In this document: positions 36,124 through 46,107 of the stretch, piece by piece
How positions within the stretch are numbered: position 1 is the stretch's first letter
How the letters are laid out: every line of letters starts with the position of its first letter
NCBI RefSeq assembly: GCF_003665065.1
Contig: NZ_RCHR01000001.1
Span: 1 to 64,000 of the forward strand
Source of the DNA: Oceanobacillus piezotolerans
GTDB taxonomy: Bacteria; Bacillota; Bacilli; Bacillales; Amphibacillaceae
DNA length: 64,000 nt
Reading direction: 5' to 3'
Translations under genes and position numbers: made by a program
The notes under the pieces: generated by a model
What the model saw: the letters and a program-made list of their open reading frames with translations, nothing else
What the model was told of the DNA's origin: nothing
Database searches by the model: none

Positions 36124-37857
36124 ATGTCAAAAAATCATCCACATAACCAGAATGGACCACTAGATCCATTGGAGCAGATTAAGTCAGACAGTAATTATTT
36201 AAGGGGAACCATAGCAGAAGGATTGCAAGATAGAATTACAGGTGCTATTTCAGAGGCAGATAACAAGCTTTTAAAATTTCACGGCAGCTACCAACAGGAT
36301 GATCGTGATGTACGTGATGAACGAAGAAGGAAAATGTTAGAGCCAGCTTATCAATTTATGATTCGTGCCCGTTTGCCTGGGGGTGTGACTACTCCAGAAC
36401 AGTGGCTGAGAATCGATGAATTAGCTTCCAAATATGGAAATGAAACAATGAGATTGACTACTAGACAAACGTTTCAATTGCATGGAATTTTGAAATGGAA
36501 CTTAAAACAGACTATTAAAGAAATGAATGACGAGTTAATTTCCACTATAGCTGCTTGTGGAGATATCAACAGAAATGTAATGTCCAATGTAAACCCGGAA
36601 CAGTCTGATGCACATGAAGAGGTTTATGAATATGCAAAGAAAATAAGTGATCACCTCCTGCCAGAAACAAATGCATATCATGAAATTTGGCTAGACAAAG
36701 AAAAGGTAATAGATAGTCGTGCGCCAGAAGAAGTAGAGCCAATATATGGTGCTACTTACTTACCGAGGAAATTTAAGATTGGTGTTGCTGTTCCTCCATC
36801 AAATGATGTAGATATTTACTCACAAGACTTAGGGTTCGTTGCCATCATTGAAGATGGAAAGCTGCAAGGATTCAATGTTCTTGCAGGAGGGGGAATGGGA
36901 ATGACTCATGGTGACACAGATACCTATCCTCAAGTAGCTAAACTAGTCGGTTTCTGCTCTCCTGATAAAGTGACAGATGTAGCAGAGAAGATTGTAACCA
37001 TTCAACGCGACTTTGGAAATCGTTCTAATCGAAAAAATGCACGTTTTAAATATACTATTGACCGTTACGGTTTAGATTGGCTGAAAGAAGAACTGAATGA
37101 ACGACTTGGCTGGGATTTAGAAGAGGCGCGTCCATTCCAATTTGATTCTAACGGTGACAAATACGGGTGGGTGAAAGGAAAAGGAAGATGGCATTTAACC
37201 CTGTTTATTCAAAATGGTCGGATCAAAGATTTTGACGGTTATCTCCTTCGTACTGGATTACGTGAGATTGCGAAGGTTCACACAGGGGAGTTCCGACTTA
37301 CACCTAATCAGAATGTCATCATAGCAAATGTTACCACTCAAAAGAAAAAGCAAATAGATGAACTTGTTGAAAAATATCAGCTCACAGAAGGGAAGCATTA
37401 TTCTGGTTTAAGAAGAAACTCAATAGCATGTGTTGCTTTTCCAACCTGTGGCCTTGCGATGGCGGAGTCAGAGCGATATCTTCCTAAACTAATTGATAAA
37501 ATTGAAGTCATCCTTGATGAAGCCGGATTGAGTGAAGAAGAAATAGTCATACGTATGTCTGGCTGTCCAAATGGATGCTCACGACCAGCCTTGGCTGAAA
37601 TTGCCTTTATTGGAAAAGCACCAGGAAAATACAACATGTATTTAGGTGGAGCATTTAACGGGACTCGTTTGAATAGACTCTATCAAGAAAACATTGGTGA
37701 AGAAGAAATTCTTAAATCCTTAAGATCAATGCTTTTCCAATATGCAAATGAGCGTATGGCTGGGGAACATTTTGGTGATTTTGTTATCCGTGCAGGAATA
37801 GTGGAAAAGGTCGAGTCAGGGCTTAACTTTCATGGGGCAAGTAAAACAAGAGGCTAA
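36124..37857 (+). CDS. cysI: Sulfite reductase haemoprotein (beta) subunit CysI
   Basis: 577 residues. The coupled sirohaem and [4Fe-4S] centre is marked by Cys436-x5-Cys442 ([17 protein letters not shown]) and Cys481-x3-Cys485 ([12 protein letters not shown]). Six-electron reduction of sulfite to sulfide. GAGAGGAG upstream; 33 nt after cysJ. Depends on the sirohaem made by the next genes. Confidence 0.96.
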   Translation: MSKNHPHNQNGPLDPLEQIKSDSNYLRGTIAEGLQDRITGAISEADNKLLKFHGSYQQDDRDVRDERRRKMLEPAYQFMIRARLPGGVTTPEQWLRIDELASKYGNETMRLTTRQTFQLHGILKWNLKQTIKEMNDELISTIAACGDINRNVMSNVNPEQSDAHEEVYEYAKKISDHLLPETNAYHEIWLDKEKVIDSRAPEEVEPIYGATYLPRKFKIGVAVPPSNDVDIYSQDLGFVAIIEDGKLQGFNVLAGGGMGMTHGDTDTYPQVAKLVGFCSPDKVTDVAEKIVTIQRDFGNRSNRKNARFKYTIDRYGLDWLKEELNERLGWDLEEARPFQFDSNGDKYGWVKGKGRWHLTLFIQNGRIKDFDGYLLRTGLREIAKVHTGEFRLTPNQNVIIANVTTQKKKQIDELVEKYQLTEGKHYSGLRRNSIACVAFPTCGLAMAESERYLPKLIDKIEVILDEAGLSEEEIVIRMSGCPNGCSRPALAEIAFIGKAPGKYNMYLGGAFNGTRLNRLYQENIGEEEILKSLRSMLFQYANERMAGEHFGDFVIRAGIVEKVESGLNFHGASKTRG

Positions 37858-37877
37858 TAGTGAAAGGCGGTGGAAAG

Positions 37878-38654
37878 ATGGGTAAGGTTTACTTGGTAGG
37901 GGCGGGTCCTGGAGATCCAGAGTTAATAACAGTAAAAGGCGTAAAGGCGATCGAGCAATCAGATGTCATTTTATATGATCGATTAGTAAATCCTGAGCTT
38001 CTCAATTACGCAAAAGATAAGGCAGAACTTATCTATTGTGGCAAGCGTCCTGATCAGCATACATTAACACAGGAAACAATTAATGCTTTGCTGTGCAAAT
38101 TTGCTCATCAAGGTAAGGTAGTTACACGGCTAAAGGGTGGAGATCCTTTTATTTTTGGCAGAGGTGGAGAAGAAGCAGAAATACTTAAGGAAAATGGTAT
38201 TCCTTTTGAGATTGTTCCAGGAATTACCTCGGGATCAGCTGCTCCAGCATATGCGGGTATTCCACTAACCCATCGAGATTATAGTTCATCTGTCTCCTTT
38301 GTTTCTGGAGTAAGTAAAACAGCAGAATCAGAAGAGGCTTATTGGAAAAACCTAGCACAAGGCTCTGACACACTCTGCATTTACATGGGAGTAAAAAAAC
38401 TGCCAGATATTTGTGAACGTTTAATACGACATGGTCGTGATTCGAATACACCAGTAGCACTCATTCATTGGGGAACAACTGATAAACAACAAACAGTCAC
38501 AGGGACTTTAGCTAATATTGTGACAAGAGCCCATGCCTTTAAAAACCCTTCCATGATTATTATTGGAGAAGTGGTTGGGCTAAGGGAGAAAATACAGTGG
38601 TTTGAGAATGCTTCCCTTGAAAAGACCAAGATTGCTCAGGCGGTTATCGGCTGA
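37878..38654 (+). CDS. sumT: Uroporphyrinogen-III C-methyltransferase (SumT/CobA)
   Basis: 258 residues, single SumT domain without the CysG siroheme-synthase part. Motifs VYLVGAGPGDPELITVKG at the N-terminus and RLKGGDPFIFGRGGEEAE are diagnostic. It methylates uroporphyrinogen III twice to precorrin-2. A GTG at 37860 is in frame, but the SD-like GGCGGTGGAAAG suits ATG 37878. Equivalent of B. subtilis YlnD. Confidence 0.94.
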   Translation: MGKVYLVGAGPGDPELITVKGVKAIEQSDVILYDRLVNPELLNYAKDKAELIYCGKRPDQHTLTQETINALLCKFAHQGKVVTRLKGGDPFIFGRGGEEAEILKENGIPFEIVPGITSGSAAPAYAGIPLTHRDYSSSVSFVSGVSKTAESEEAYWKNLAQGSDTLCIYMGVKKLPDICERLIRHGRDSNTPVALIHWGTTDKQQTVTGTLANIVTRAHAFKNPSMIIIGEVVGLREKIQWFENASLEKTKIAQAVIG

Positions 38655-38668
38655 AGAGGGGGGAAGAC

Positions 38669-39394
38669 ATGCAAGGGGTATTATATGTGAGCCATGGAAG
38701 TCGCAGACCAGAAGCGACTGCTGAAGCAATAGCATTTCTTTCCTTGGTGAGGGAACAGGTGAATATCGATTTACAAGAAATTTGTTTTCTAGAGCTAGCG
38801 AATCCCAATATAGAGCAAGGAATCGATTCGCTAGTTAAACAAGGCGTATCAAGGATTTCGATTGTACCTGTTTTATTGTTAAGTGCGGGGCATTATTTCC
38901 ACGATATACCCGAAGAAGTCGACAGGGTTAGAAAAAAATATCCGAAAATAAAATTTACTTATGGCAAACCACTCGGGGTACAAAAGCGATTAACTCACAT
39001 TTTAAAGGATCGAATAGAGGAAACTGGTGTTCCTTTAAATCCAGATGCAAAAATTTTGCTGATTGGAAGAGGAAGCAATAATCCCAGGACGAAGCAGGAT
39101 ATAGAGGAAATTGCAGAGCAGCTGAAAGAAAAAGTGGACCGAGAAGTGGAAACCTGTTATTTAGCTGCTTGTTCTCCATCATTTGAAGAAGGCTTACATA
39201 ATGTATTAAAGGGCGAGCATTCTCAAGTGTTTATCGTTCCCTATTTATGGTTTACAGGGGTGCTAATGGAGACCATTGAAAAGAGGGTAAATGAATACCA
39301 TTCTTTTGGAAAAGAAATCATAGTATGTCACCAACTGGGAAACCATCCTTCCATCGTTGCGGCATTAAAAGATAGAGTTTATGAAACAATTTGA
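38669..39394 (+). CDS. sirB: Sirohydrochlorin ferrochelatase / chelatase SirB (YlnE-like)
   Basis: 241 residues of the CbiX/SirB family: LYVSHGSRRPEATAEA with the metal-site His, and SAGHYFHDIPEEV with a second His. It inserts Fe2+ into sirohydrochlorin. Two similar halves are seen (residues 1-115 and 125-235). GAGGGGGGAA precedes the ATG, 14 nt after sumT. Confidence 0.92.
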   Translation: MQGVLYVSHGSRRPEATAEAIAFLSLVREQVNIDLQEICFLELANPNIEQGIDSLVKQGVSRISIVPVLLLSAGHYFHDIPEEVDRVRKKYPKIKFTYGKPLGVQKRLTHILKDRIEETGVPLNPDAKILLIGRGSNNPRTKQDIEEIAEQLKEKVDREVETCYLAACSPSFEEGLHNVLKGEHSQVFIVPYLWFTGVLMETIEKRVNEYHSFGKEIIVCHQLGNHPSIVAALKDRVYETI

Positions 39395-39421
39395 TTCATA
39401 CAGATAAAGAGGTTACTTAAC

Positions 39422-40069
39422 ATGACATTCATCCCGCTTATGATTAATTTAAATGAGAAAAAGGTTGTCGTTATTGGAGGCGGATCCGTAGCGGAGAAAA
39501 GAATAAGGCATCTAAAGGAAAGTGGAGCTCTTATTACCGTCATAAGTCCAGAGATAACAGAAGAAATTAGAAAAGACTGGGAGACGGGAAAAATAAAATG
39601 GATAGGAAAAAAATTCGAAACTGCGGATATTCAAGATGCCTTTCTCATTCTGATTGCGACAAGTAATCAAATGGTGAATCAATCAGTCCTTAAAGCAGCA
39701 CCATCACATGTATTAGTCAATGATGCAACGGATGCTCATTCTGGGAATGTAACATTTCCTGCCAGTTTTAGACGAGGAAGGTTGTCTATAAGTATTTCTA
39801 CGGATGGAGCTAGTCCTCATCTCTCAGCGGAAATAAAGAGGAGAATACAAACTCTATTTGATGAGGATTATGAGGAATATCTTGAATTTCTGGATAAGAG
39901 CAGGAGGCTATTAAAACAAACTTCCCTAAGTAACCAAATGAGGAAAATGCTGTTAAAAGAAATGATAGATGAGCGCTTTTTAAATAAGGATATCCAGTCC
40001 ACAACGCTGAGATGGTTTACGAAAATGGTAGAAGAAAGGAGAAGTAATGGGGAAAGGCCTAGAGAATAA
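39422..40069 (+). CDS. sirC: Precorrin-2 dehydrogenase SirC (YlnF-like)
   Basis: 215 residues. Rossmann NAD site KKVVVIGGGSVAEKRIRHLKE and the family block SISTDGASPHLSAEIKRRIQ. It oxidises precorrin-2 to sirohydrochlorin with NAD+. Overlaps the following hemD-like gene by 23 nt. Confidence 0.92.
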   Translation: MTFIPLMINLNEKKVVVIGGGSVAEKRIRHLKESGALITVISPEITEEIRKDWETGKIKWIGKKFETADIQDAFLILIATSNQMVNQSVLKAAPSHVLVNDATDAHSGNVTFPASFRRGRLSISISTDGASPHLSAEIKRRIQTLFDEDYEEYLEFLDKSRRLLKQTSLSNQMRKMLLKEMIDERFLNKDIQSTTLRWFTKMVEERRSNGERPRE

Positions 40070-40850
40070 GAAAATTGGAATTGCTGCTAGCAGGCGAGCA
40101 GAAGCAATTGCTGTCCTTGTGCAAAAGAGCGGAGGTATACCATCTGTTCATCCAATACAGGGAGAGCTCCATTTAAATGAAAAAGAAAGTGAAAGAAACG
40201 TTTCCGCACTAGTTTCTTATTCATACCCAATCGTCATTTTAACAACGGGTATTGGTGCAGAGACGCTTGAGCGGGCAGCTGAGCGTTTGAAATGTCATGA
40301 AGAGTTTATTCAAGTATTAAAGAACGCAAAATTGGTGGTACGAGGAAGTAAGACGGTTAACTGGTTAAAAAAGCATCATTTGCAGGCAACCTATGTATCT
40401 GAAGATGGAACAATGAATTCATTGCTGAATTCATTATCTCCTGTTCAATTAGATTATAGTAATGATATTTTTATACAGTTATATAATGAGGATGAGTATG
40501 AAATAAAATTCAGACTCGAACAATTGGGGTATAACATATATTTATCAAAACCATATCAATACAAGGAACCCGATCAAGCTGTTGTTAAAAAGTTAAGAAG
40601 ACAAATTGTGAATCGGGAACTAGATAGTGTCATTTTTACGAGTAAAACGCAGGTAAATAATCTATTTCGTGATACAGATCTAGATAAGAAAATGGCAGAT
40701 TCTTTTAATGAAAAAATAATTGCAACGGCAGTTGGCAAGGTAACTGCCAGGCAACTCACAAAATATGGCATTAATAATATTTTGTATCCTGATAATGAAA
40801 AAATGGGTGCAATGGTAATCGAGTTAAGAAACTATCTGGAAAAAGTTTAA
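40047..40850 (+). CDS. Uroporphyrinogen-III synthase-like protein (HemD family)
   Basis: 267 residues with the HemD fold: KKIGIAASRRAEAIAVLVQKSGG at the N-terminus, ILTTGIGAETL, and VIFTSKTQVNNLF, AVGKVTARQLTKYG near the end, which match the low-conservation HemD pattern. It closes ring D of hydroxymethylbilane to give uroporphyrinogen III. A HemD in a sulfur operon beside SumT suggests a dedicated supply for sirohaem, separate from the haem operon copy. ATG after AAGGAGAAG, inside the end of sirC. Confidence 0.8.
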   Translation: MGKGLENKKIGIAASRRAEAIAVLVQKSGGIPSVHPIQGELHLNEKESERNVSALVSYSYPIVILTTGIGAETLERAAERLKCHEEFIQVLKNAKLVVRGSKTVNWLKKHHLQATYVSEDGTMNSLLNSLSPVQLDYSNDIFIQLYNEDEYEIKFRLEQLGYNIYLSKPYQYKEPDQAVVKKLRRQIVNRELDSVIFTSKTQVNNLFRDTDLDKKMADSFNEKIIATAVGKVTARQLTKYGINNILYPDNEKMGAMVIELRNYLEKV

Positions 40851-40875
40851 ACAATAGGGGATGGAGGAAATATTA

Positions 40876-42054
40876 ATGACAGCTGCAAAACAAGCCACTC
40901 AAGAAACAGTTCTCCCGCATGGAGGCGAATTAATTCAAAGAGAATTGCAAGGAGAACAGAGAGAATTCTTTTTAGAGCAAAAAGCTTCATTTAAAGAACT
41001 TAAGTTAGATGCTTGGAGTCTATCAGATTTAGAGCTTATTGCAATCGGAGGGTTTAGTCCCTTAAATGGCTTTATGGGAGAAGGCGATTATACAAGAGTA
41101 GTCGAAGAAATGAGATTAAGTGATGGTACGATCTGGAGCATTCCAATTACCCTTCCTGTTAGTGAAGAACAAGCATATCAATATGAGATTGGGTCAACCG
41201 TTGCATTGATGGGGGAAGACAATGTCTTTTATGGAGTGCTGGAATTACAAGAAAAATATACAAGTGACAAAGAGAAAGAGGCTAAGCTGGTTTACGGAAC
41301 AACAGATCCGGCACATCCAGGAGTGAAAAAGCTGTATGAAAGAGGAAATGTAAATCTAGCAGGACCCATTTATCTTATTAATCGACCAAACCATGATGAT
41401 TTCAGAGAGTTTTATCTGGACCCAAGGGAAACGAGAGAACGATTTGCAGAACTAGGCTGGAAGACTGTCGTTGGTTTTCAAACAAGAAACCCAGTTCATC
41501 GTGCACATGAATACATTCAAAAATGTGCATTAGAATCTGTAGATGGTTTGTTATTAAATCCACTAGTTGGAGAAACCAAGTCAGATGACATCCCTGCTGA
41601 CGTTCGCATGGAAAGCTATCAGGTCATTCTAGAAAACTATTATCCTAAAAATAGGACAGAACTTGTTATTTACCCTGCTGCAATGCGTTATGCTGGACCC
41701 AGAGAAGCAATCCTTCACGCAATTGTCCGCAAAAATTACGGCTGCACGCATTTTATTGTAGGCAGGGATCATGCGGGGGTAGGAGACTATTACGGAACCT
41801 ATGAAGCGCAGGAGTTAATCACACAATATGAAAGCGAAATCGGTATTCACATCTTCAAGTTTGAGCATGCATTCTATTGCACTAAGTGTGAGAATATGGC
41901 AACGGAAAAGACATGCCCGCATGATAAAGCATCTCATGTCCACCTAAGTGGAACAAAAGTGAGGGAGAAGCTGCGAAATGGAGAGGAATTACCAAAGGAA
42001 TTCTCCAGACCAGAAGTAGCGGCCGTGCTAATAAAAGGATTACAACAAAAATAA
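40876..42054 (+). CDS. sat: Sulfate adenylyltransferase (ATP sulfurylase) Sat
   Basis: 392 residues, dissimilatory/monomeric-type ATP sulfurylase. Catalytic [12 protein letters not shown] (QxRNP and HxxH), [12 protein letters not shown], and a zinc-binding set [16 protein letters not shown] near the C-terminus. It makes APS from sulfate and ATP. An ATG at 40861 is in frame but contains the SD (GGAGG); ATG 40876 is chosen. Confidence 0.95.
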   Translation: MTAAKQATQETVLPHGGELIQRELQGEQREFFLEQKASFKELKLDAWSLSDLELIAIGGFSPLNGFMGEGDYTRVVEEMRLSDGTIWSIPITLPVSEEQAYQYEIGSTVALMGEDNVFYGVLELQEKYTSDKEKEAKLVYGTTDPAHPGVKKLYERGNVNLAGPIYLINRPNHDDFREFYLDPRETRERFAELGWKTVVGFQTRNPVHRAHEYIQKCALESVDGLLLNPLVGETKSDDIPADVRMESYQVILENYYPKNRTELVIYPAAMRYAGPREAILHAIVRKNYGCTHFIVGRDHAGVGDYYGTYEAQELITQYESEIGIHIFKFEHAFYCTKCENMATEKTCPHDKASHVHLSGTKVREKLRNGEELPKEFSRPEVAAVLIKGLQQK

Positions 42055-42155
42055 TAGTTTTGGGTTTCATATTAGATTAGATAAAACAGGAAGATTTTAA
42101 AAAAGCGTATACCAACAGAGTTATTGTTATGATGGGTGGAAATAGGAGGGGAAGC

Positions 42156-42761
42156 ATGGGAAAACCGACAAATATTGTGTGGCATGATTCTCATGTCACA
42201 AAAGAAGACCGGGCAAAACTAAATAAACATAAAGGTGCAGTATTATGGTTTACAGGTCTCTCCGGATCTGGAAAATCAACCTTAACTGTTGCTTTAGAGA
42301 AAGAGCTTCACTCGATTGGTCTCCATACGTACCGTTTAGATGGAGATAATGTGCGTCATGGCTTAAACCGAAATTTAGGCTTTAGTCCTGAAGATCGAAA
42401 AGAGAATATTCGACGAATTGGTGAAGTTGGAAAATTAATGGTAGATGCTGGATTATTAACCTTAACAGCGTTTATCTCTCCGTACCGAGAAGATCGCAAT
42501 GAAGTCAGAAGACTCCTTGAAGATAGTGAATTTGTAGAGATCTACGTAAAATGCAGTTTAGAAGAATGTGAAACAAGAGACCCTAAAGGATTATATAAAA
42601 AAGCACGAGCAGGAGAAATAAAGGATTTTACAGGAATAGATTCTCCATATGAGGAACCACTGTCTCCTGAATTAATTATTGACACGGAGCAACTATCCTT
42701 AGAGGAATCTGTACAAACTATCATCCAATTTTTAATAGATAAGCAGTATATTAAATCATAA
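42156..42761 (+). CDS. cysC: Adenylyl-sulfate kinase CysC
   Basis: 201 residues. Walker A GLSGSGKS (residues 34-41), [17 protein letters not shown], and [14 protein letters not shown] are typical. It converts APS to PAPS. AGGAGGGG fits ATG 42156; a 9-codon longer frame exists. Last gene of the operon. Confidence 0.95.
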   Translation: MGKPTNIVWHDSHVTKEDRAKLNKHKGAVLWFTGLSGSGKSTLTVALEKELHSIGLHTYRLDGDNVRHGLNRNLGFSPEDRKENIRRIGEVGKLMVDAGLLTLTAFISPYREDRNEVRRLLEDSEFVEIYVKCSLEECETRDPKGLYKKARAGEIKDFTGIDSPYEEPLSPELIIDTEQLSLEESVQTIIQFLIDKQYIKS

Positions 42762-42766
42762 ATGTT

Positions 42767-42802
42767 AAAAGCCTCCTTTTTTAATAATTAGGAGGCTTAT
42801 TT
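42767..42802 (+). terminator. Terminator of the cys operon
   Basis: Stem AAGCCTCC paired with GGAGGCTT (42769-42798) with a T-rich loop; on the plus strand TATTTAT follows. Confidence 0.75.
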
Positions 42803-42869
42803 ATGAAATTTTATAATTAGTAATTAAGAAAATAAGTATCAAGAAAAAGGTATTGATGTTGCAGCTAAA

Positions 42870-44147
42870 TCAGGCGGAGTGTTTGATCTGCCATTCTGGG
42901 TGTGCTTTTCTAATAACTGCCGGCCTTGCAAGGTAGAGTACCGCTATAATGAGTAAGCAGCCCGAACTTACCATAATCCAGTGGGCAGGCAATATATCAT
43001 ATAATATTCCAAATGCAATCGTTCCAAGTGGGATTAAGGCCTGAGCGCCAGTTTCAACTATTGAAAATACTCGTCCTTTATACGAATCATGTATCAACTT
43101 TTGCATCATAACTTGAACAGGTGTATTGATGATGATGATCGTAGAACCACTTAGAAACATCAGAAGCGCATAGTACGTAAATATAACGAAAGAATTCATA
43201 TTGATAAGTAACGGTATGGTGAAAATCCCAATAATAATCCCTAGAGATAGGATACCTCTCTTCGCAACAATTAATGGGAAACGAAACTCCTTGCGGAAAG
43301 ATAAATAAGCAGCCATAAGCAACATTCCAATAGCAAAGAAACTCTCAACAATGCCAAATTTTTCAGCAGGCATATTCAAGTTTTCAATCATGACATAAGA
43401 ATAGCCAACCTGAAAGGCTCCAACAAGGAAATTTACGATTAGCGCAATGGAAATAATCGCCATGATTAAGGGTCTTCCTTTTACATAGTTCCATCCCTCG
43501 ATCATATTTTTCCATAAAGATTCTTGCGGTGATGCATTTGCTTCTGAATTTGCAGTAGAAAATAAAGTGAAATTCATCGTCGATTCAAGAATAAGTGCTA
43601 TGATTACTGCTGTTAAGTACATAAGTAATAAAACCGGTAGGATAACAAATCCGTATAAAATTCCGCCAATGGCAGGACTTGCAATCGCTGCAATAGAAAT
43701 AACCATTTGATTTATTGCCGTTGCTTTTTGTATCCTGTGTTGGTCAATTAATCCTGTAATCGAGGATGTAAAAGCAAGACCGGAAAAAGTGGAGGTAATG
43801 GAAAAAATCGCTGTAGCACTATACAGAATTGAAAGTGATAGACCAAAAACTAAAACCATACAAATAAGTGCAATAATGCTTAGCGCAGTGATCATGTGGG
43901 ATAGAATAACAATCTTTTTTCTGTCAAAGCGGTCAGCCATATAACCTGCGAACGGGGAAACGATTATTCTTGGTACTACATTACAAAGTAAATTGACAGC
44001 GAAATTCGTTGCAGATCCAGTTAATTGCAAAATATAAAAACTAACCGTAAAGGCATAAACCTGTGCACCAAAGTTAGAAATAAATTTACTTATAGCAAAC
44101 GTCCATAGATGGTAGGTAGCTCTTTTCAATATAAATTGTTCTTCCAT
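42870..44147 (-). CDS. MFS transporter (efflux type)
   Basis: 425 residues, about 12 membrane segments. N-half motif A-like GYMADRFDRKK, typical of the drug/macrolide efflux (MefA-like) MFS subgroup. Substrate unknown. GAGGTG precedes the ATG. Divergent from the HTH/TPR regulator at 44302, with an AGTTTAAT dyad between them. Confidence 0.87.
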   Translation of the reverse strand: MEEQFILKRATYHLWTFAISKFISNFGAQVYAFTVSFYILQLTGSATNFAVNLLCNVVPRIIVSPFAGYMADRFDRKKIVILSHMITALSIIALICMVLVFGLSLSILYSATAIFSITSTFSGLAFTSSITGLIDQHRIQKATAINQMVISIAAIASPAIGGILYGFVILPVLLLMYLTAVIIALILESTMNFTLFSTANSEANASPQESLWKNMIEGWNYVKGRPLIMAIISIALIVNFLVGAFQVGYSYVMIENLNMPAEKFGIVESFFAIGMLLMAAYLSFRKEFRFPLIVAKRGILSLGIIIGIFTIPLLINMNSFVIFTYYALLMFLSGSTIIIINTPVQVMMQKLIHDSYKGRVFSIVETGAQALIPLGTIAFGILYDILPAHWIMVSSGCLLIIAVLYLARPAVIRKAHPEWQIKHSA

Positions 44148-44171
44148 ATCTCTAACACCTCTTTTTTAATT

Positions 44172-44190
44172 AGTTTAATATAATTAAACT
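44172..44190. promoter_or_regulatory. Perfect 8-bp inverted repeat, candidate operator
   Basis: AGTTTAAT-ATA-ATTAAACT lies 25 nt upstream of the MFS start codon; a further ATTAAACTAA half-like copy is at about 44237-44247. Its place between a regulator and a transporter suggests an operator; which protein binds is not known. Confidence 0.55.
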
Positions 44191-44301
44191 TATTGTAAAT
44201 GATAAGGGTGATTAACACAACATAAAAATTTAAAATTATTAAACTAACGGAAGGTAATTCTTTTCAACTAATACGAAATCGAATATAATGAATGAAAGAA
44301 A

Positions 44302-45582
44302 GTGGGGGTGTTTCCTATCGAAACGCTGGGTGAACGAATTCGTACTATAAGAAAAGAAAAGAAAATGACGTTAGAGGAACTTGCAGGAGACCGTTTATCG
44401 AAAGGGATGCTCAGTCTCATTGAAAATAATAAAGCTAAACCTTCCATGGAAAGTCTCACATTTATAAGTGAACGTCTCGGTGTACATACTGCTGAGTTAT
44501 TAAGTGAAAATCAAACTGGACTCAGAAACTTGCTTGATCAGGCAGAAAGGTTGTTTCACCAAGATTCAGAGTATTATCAAGTGGAGCAAGTTGAACAAAA
44601 ATACACAGACATAGGAAATCTGATTCAGCCCCATGTGGACAAGCTGTATGACGGTTATGAAGCTGCAAGGTTGCTTGAAATCTATAGTAAAAGCTTATTT
44701 TATGCAAATAAAGAAGGCTGGGAAGAATCTTTACAAAGGGCGCAAACGATATATGAGGCTTTAAATATTACGGCTAGAAGAGCGAGTATAGGAATTTTTC
44801 AAGCCACTGTACATTTTGCAGATAAAAAATATGAGCAAGCATTACAGGTTTTACTGGAAGAGAAACAGAAAACGGTTAGCCAAGAGCCTTATCTGGACCC
44901 GCTTACTCGGCTGGATTTTGACTATCATGAAGCTATTTTCCGTATGGCAGTTGGCGATACGGAAAGAGCATTAGAAGTGATTGAAGAGGCAATTGATTAT
45001 TCCAAAGAACATAAAATTTTTTATAGGATTGATGATTTATTTCGAATTTCAGCTGGCTATGGATTGCTTTTTCATGATGAAGAAAAGATACATTATTATC
45101 AAACAAAGCTGTTGCATTATGCCGAACTTGCCGATGATCCGTTCTACTATGCATTCAGTGATTTACATACAGCAGAATTACTGATTGCAAAAGAGGATAA
45201 ATACGAAGAAGCACTGAATTTAATGGAAAAACATATCCAAAGTAAGAAGTTCGACGCAGCTGAGCCACACTTTATGGTAGTGAAAGGGAAAGCATTATAT
45301 GGGTTAGGGAGATATAAAGAAGCAATTGATTGTCTTGAAAAGGTAGGTGTTCCATACTACCTGCATCATCCATATGATTTATCACTGATTTATATAGCTG
45401 ATTCCTATAAGGCATTATGCCTCATGGCAGTAGGGGAAGAAGATGCAGCTCTGCGCTGCGCGACCCTTGCTAGAGAAAACTTTTCTCCATTAATTGATAC
45501 TTTTTATAAAGACTTTGCGAACTTAACTTATCGAAAAATTGTGGAAGAGATTAAAGAGAAATCTTCTAAACGAAAGAACTGA
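44302..45582 (+). CDS. HTH (XRE) regulator with tetratricopeptide-like helices
   Basis: 426 residues in this reading. Residues 9-66 are an XRE-type HTH (GERIRTIRKEKKMTLEELAG, SKGMLSLIENNKAKPSMESL), the rest is TPR-like helical repeats, similar to PlcR/Rap-type sensors that read small ligands or peptides. The start is uncertain: GTG 44302 and 44308 both sit within or too near the GTGGGGGTG Shine-Dalgarno; an ATC at 44317 would have ideal spacing. Upstream it is divergent to the MFS gene. Confidence 0.83.
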   Translation: MGVFPIETLGERIRTIRKEKKMTLEELAGDRLSKGMLSLIENNKAKPSMESLTFISERLGVHTAELLSENQTGLRNLLDQAERLFHQDSEYYQVEQVEQKYTDIGNLIQPHVDKLYDGYEAARLLEIYSKSLFYANKEGWEESLQRAQTIYEALNITARRASIGIFQATVHFADKKYEQALQVLLEEKQKTVSQEPYLDPLTRLDFDYHEAIFRMAVGDTERALEVIEEAIDYSKEHKIFYRIDDLFRISAGYGLLFHDEEKIHYYQTKLLHYAELADDPFYYAFSDLHTAELLIAKEDKYEEALNLMEKHIQSKKFDAAEPHFMVVKGKALYGLGRYKEAIDCLEKVGVPYYLHHPYDLSLIYIADSYKALCLMAVGEEDAALRCATLARENFSPLIDTFYKDFANLTYRKIVEEIKEKSSKRKN

Positions 45583-45661
45583 GTTATTTTAGAAAGAGTG
45601 TTCCCGTAGAGAGGTTTCAACCTAATAGAGTACACTCACTTTTTCAGAATAGTGCTGAGAA

Positions 45662-45781
45662 CCGCTGCGGAAATACACTACGCTTTCCGCGGGCGCTGTT
45701 GAGCCTCCTCGAGACTAACGTCTCTGTGGGGTCTCAACTAGGCTTTTCCTCCCGCAGGAGTCTCCGTGTATTTCCTCCGCT
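45662..45781. repeat. GC-rich interspersed repeat, copy A
   Basis: About 120 bp with internal hairpins (GAGAC/GTCTC), ends CGCTGCGG and CTCCGC, and blocks CGCTTTCCGCG, GAGCCTCCTCG and CCCGCAGGAGTC. I recognise this as the widespread interspersed repeat of Bacillaceae genomes. Markedly higher GC than its surroundings. Not coding. Confidence 0.85.
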
Positions 45782-45848
45782 AAGTTATGCTATTAATTAC
45801 GAAACAATATATAGTGGAAACACCACCCAACTATACATGAAGTGATTG

Positions 45849-45966
45849 TAGCGGAGGGCAGTCGACTCCTGCGGGAAAAGCAACAGCCGAAGACCCCGCA
45901 GGAAGTGGTTTTCTTCCGAGGAGGCTGAGGCGTTGCTCGCGGAAAGCGTACTGCCCGCAGCGGAAA
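45849..45966. repeat. GC-rich interspersed repeat, copy B (inverted relative to A)
   Basis: The same element as copy A in reverse orientation (AGCGGAGGGC ... CGACTCCTGCGGG ... GAGGAGGCTGAGG ... CGCGGAAAGCG). The two copies are 67 bp apart and are imperfect mirror images. Confidence 0.85.
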
Positions 45967-46059
45967 TCACCAGCGCATATTTTAGGTGTGTTTCCAGATG
46001 CTTATGCAGCAATATGCTGAATTAAACTAGTTCGCACGCAGTCTATCTAAACTACGTAC

Positions 46060-46107
46060 AGCAAAGAGGCGTCTCTAATAGTTATATATTAGCGACGCCT
46101 CTTTTTT
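46060..46107. terminator. Terminator, probably bidirectional
   Basis: Long stem AAAGAGGCGTC...GACGCCTCTTTTTT around 46063-46106. The T tract is better on the plus strand; on the minus strand it follows the DinB gene. Confidence 0.65.

Larger units (their letters stand above)
45583..46105. other. Intergenic region with repeats
   Basis: No gene. It holds the two inverted repeats and a hairpin at 46060-46105. A 71-codon minus-strand frame at 45797-46012 runs through copy B and is not a real gene. Confidence 0.7.

Noticed and set aside
45797..46012. 71-codon minus-strand frame
   Set aside because: Runs through interspersed repeat copy B; no ribosome binding site and no sensible composition.
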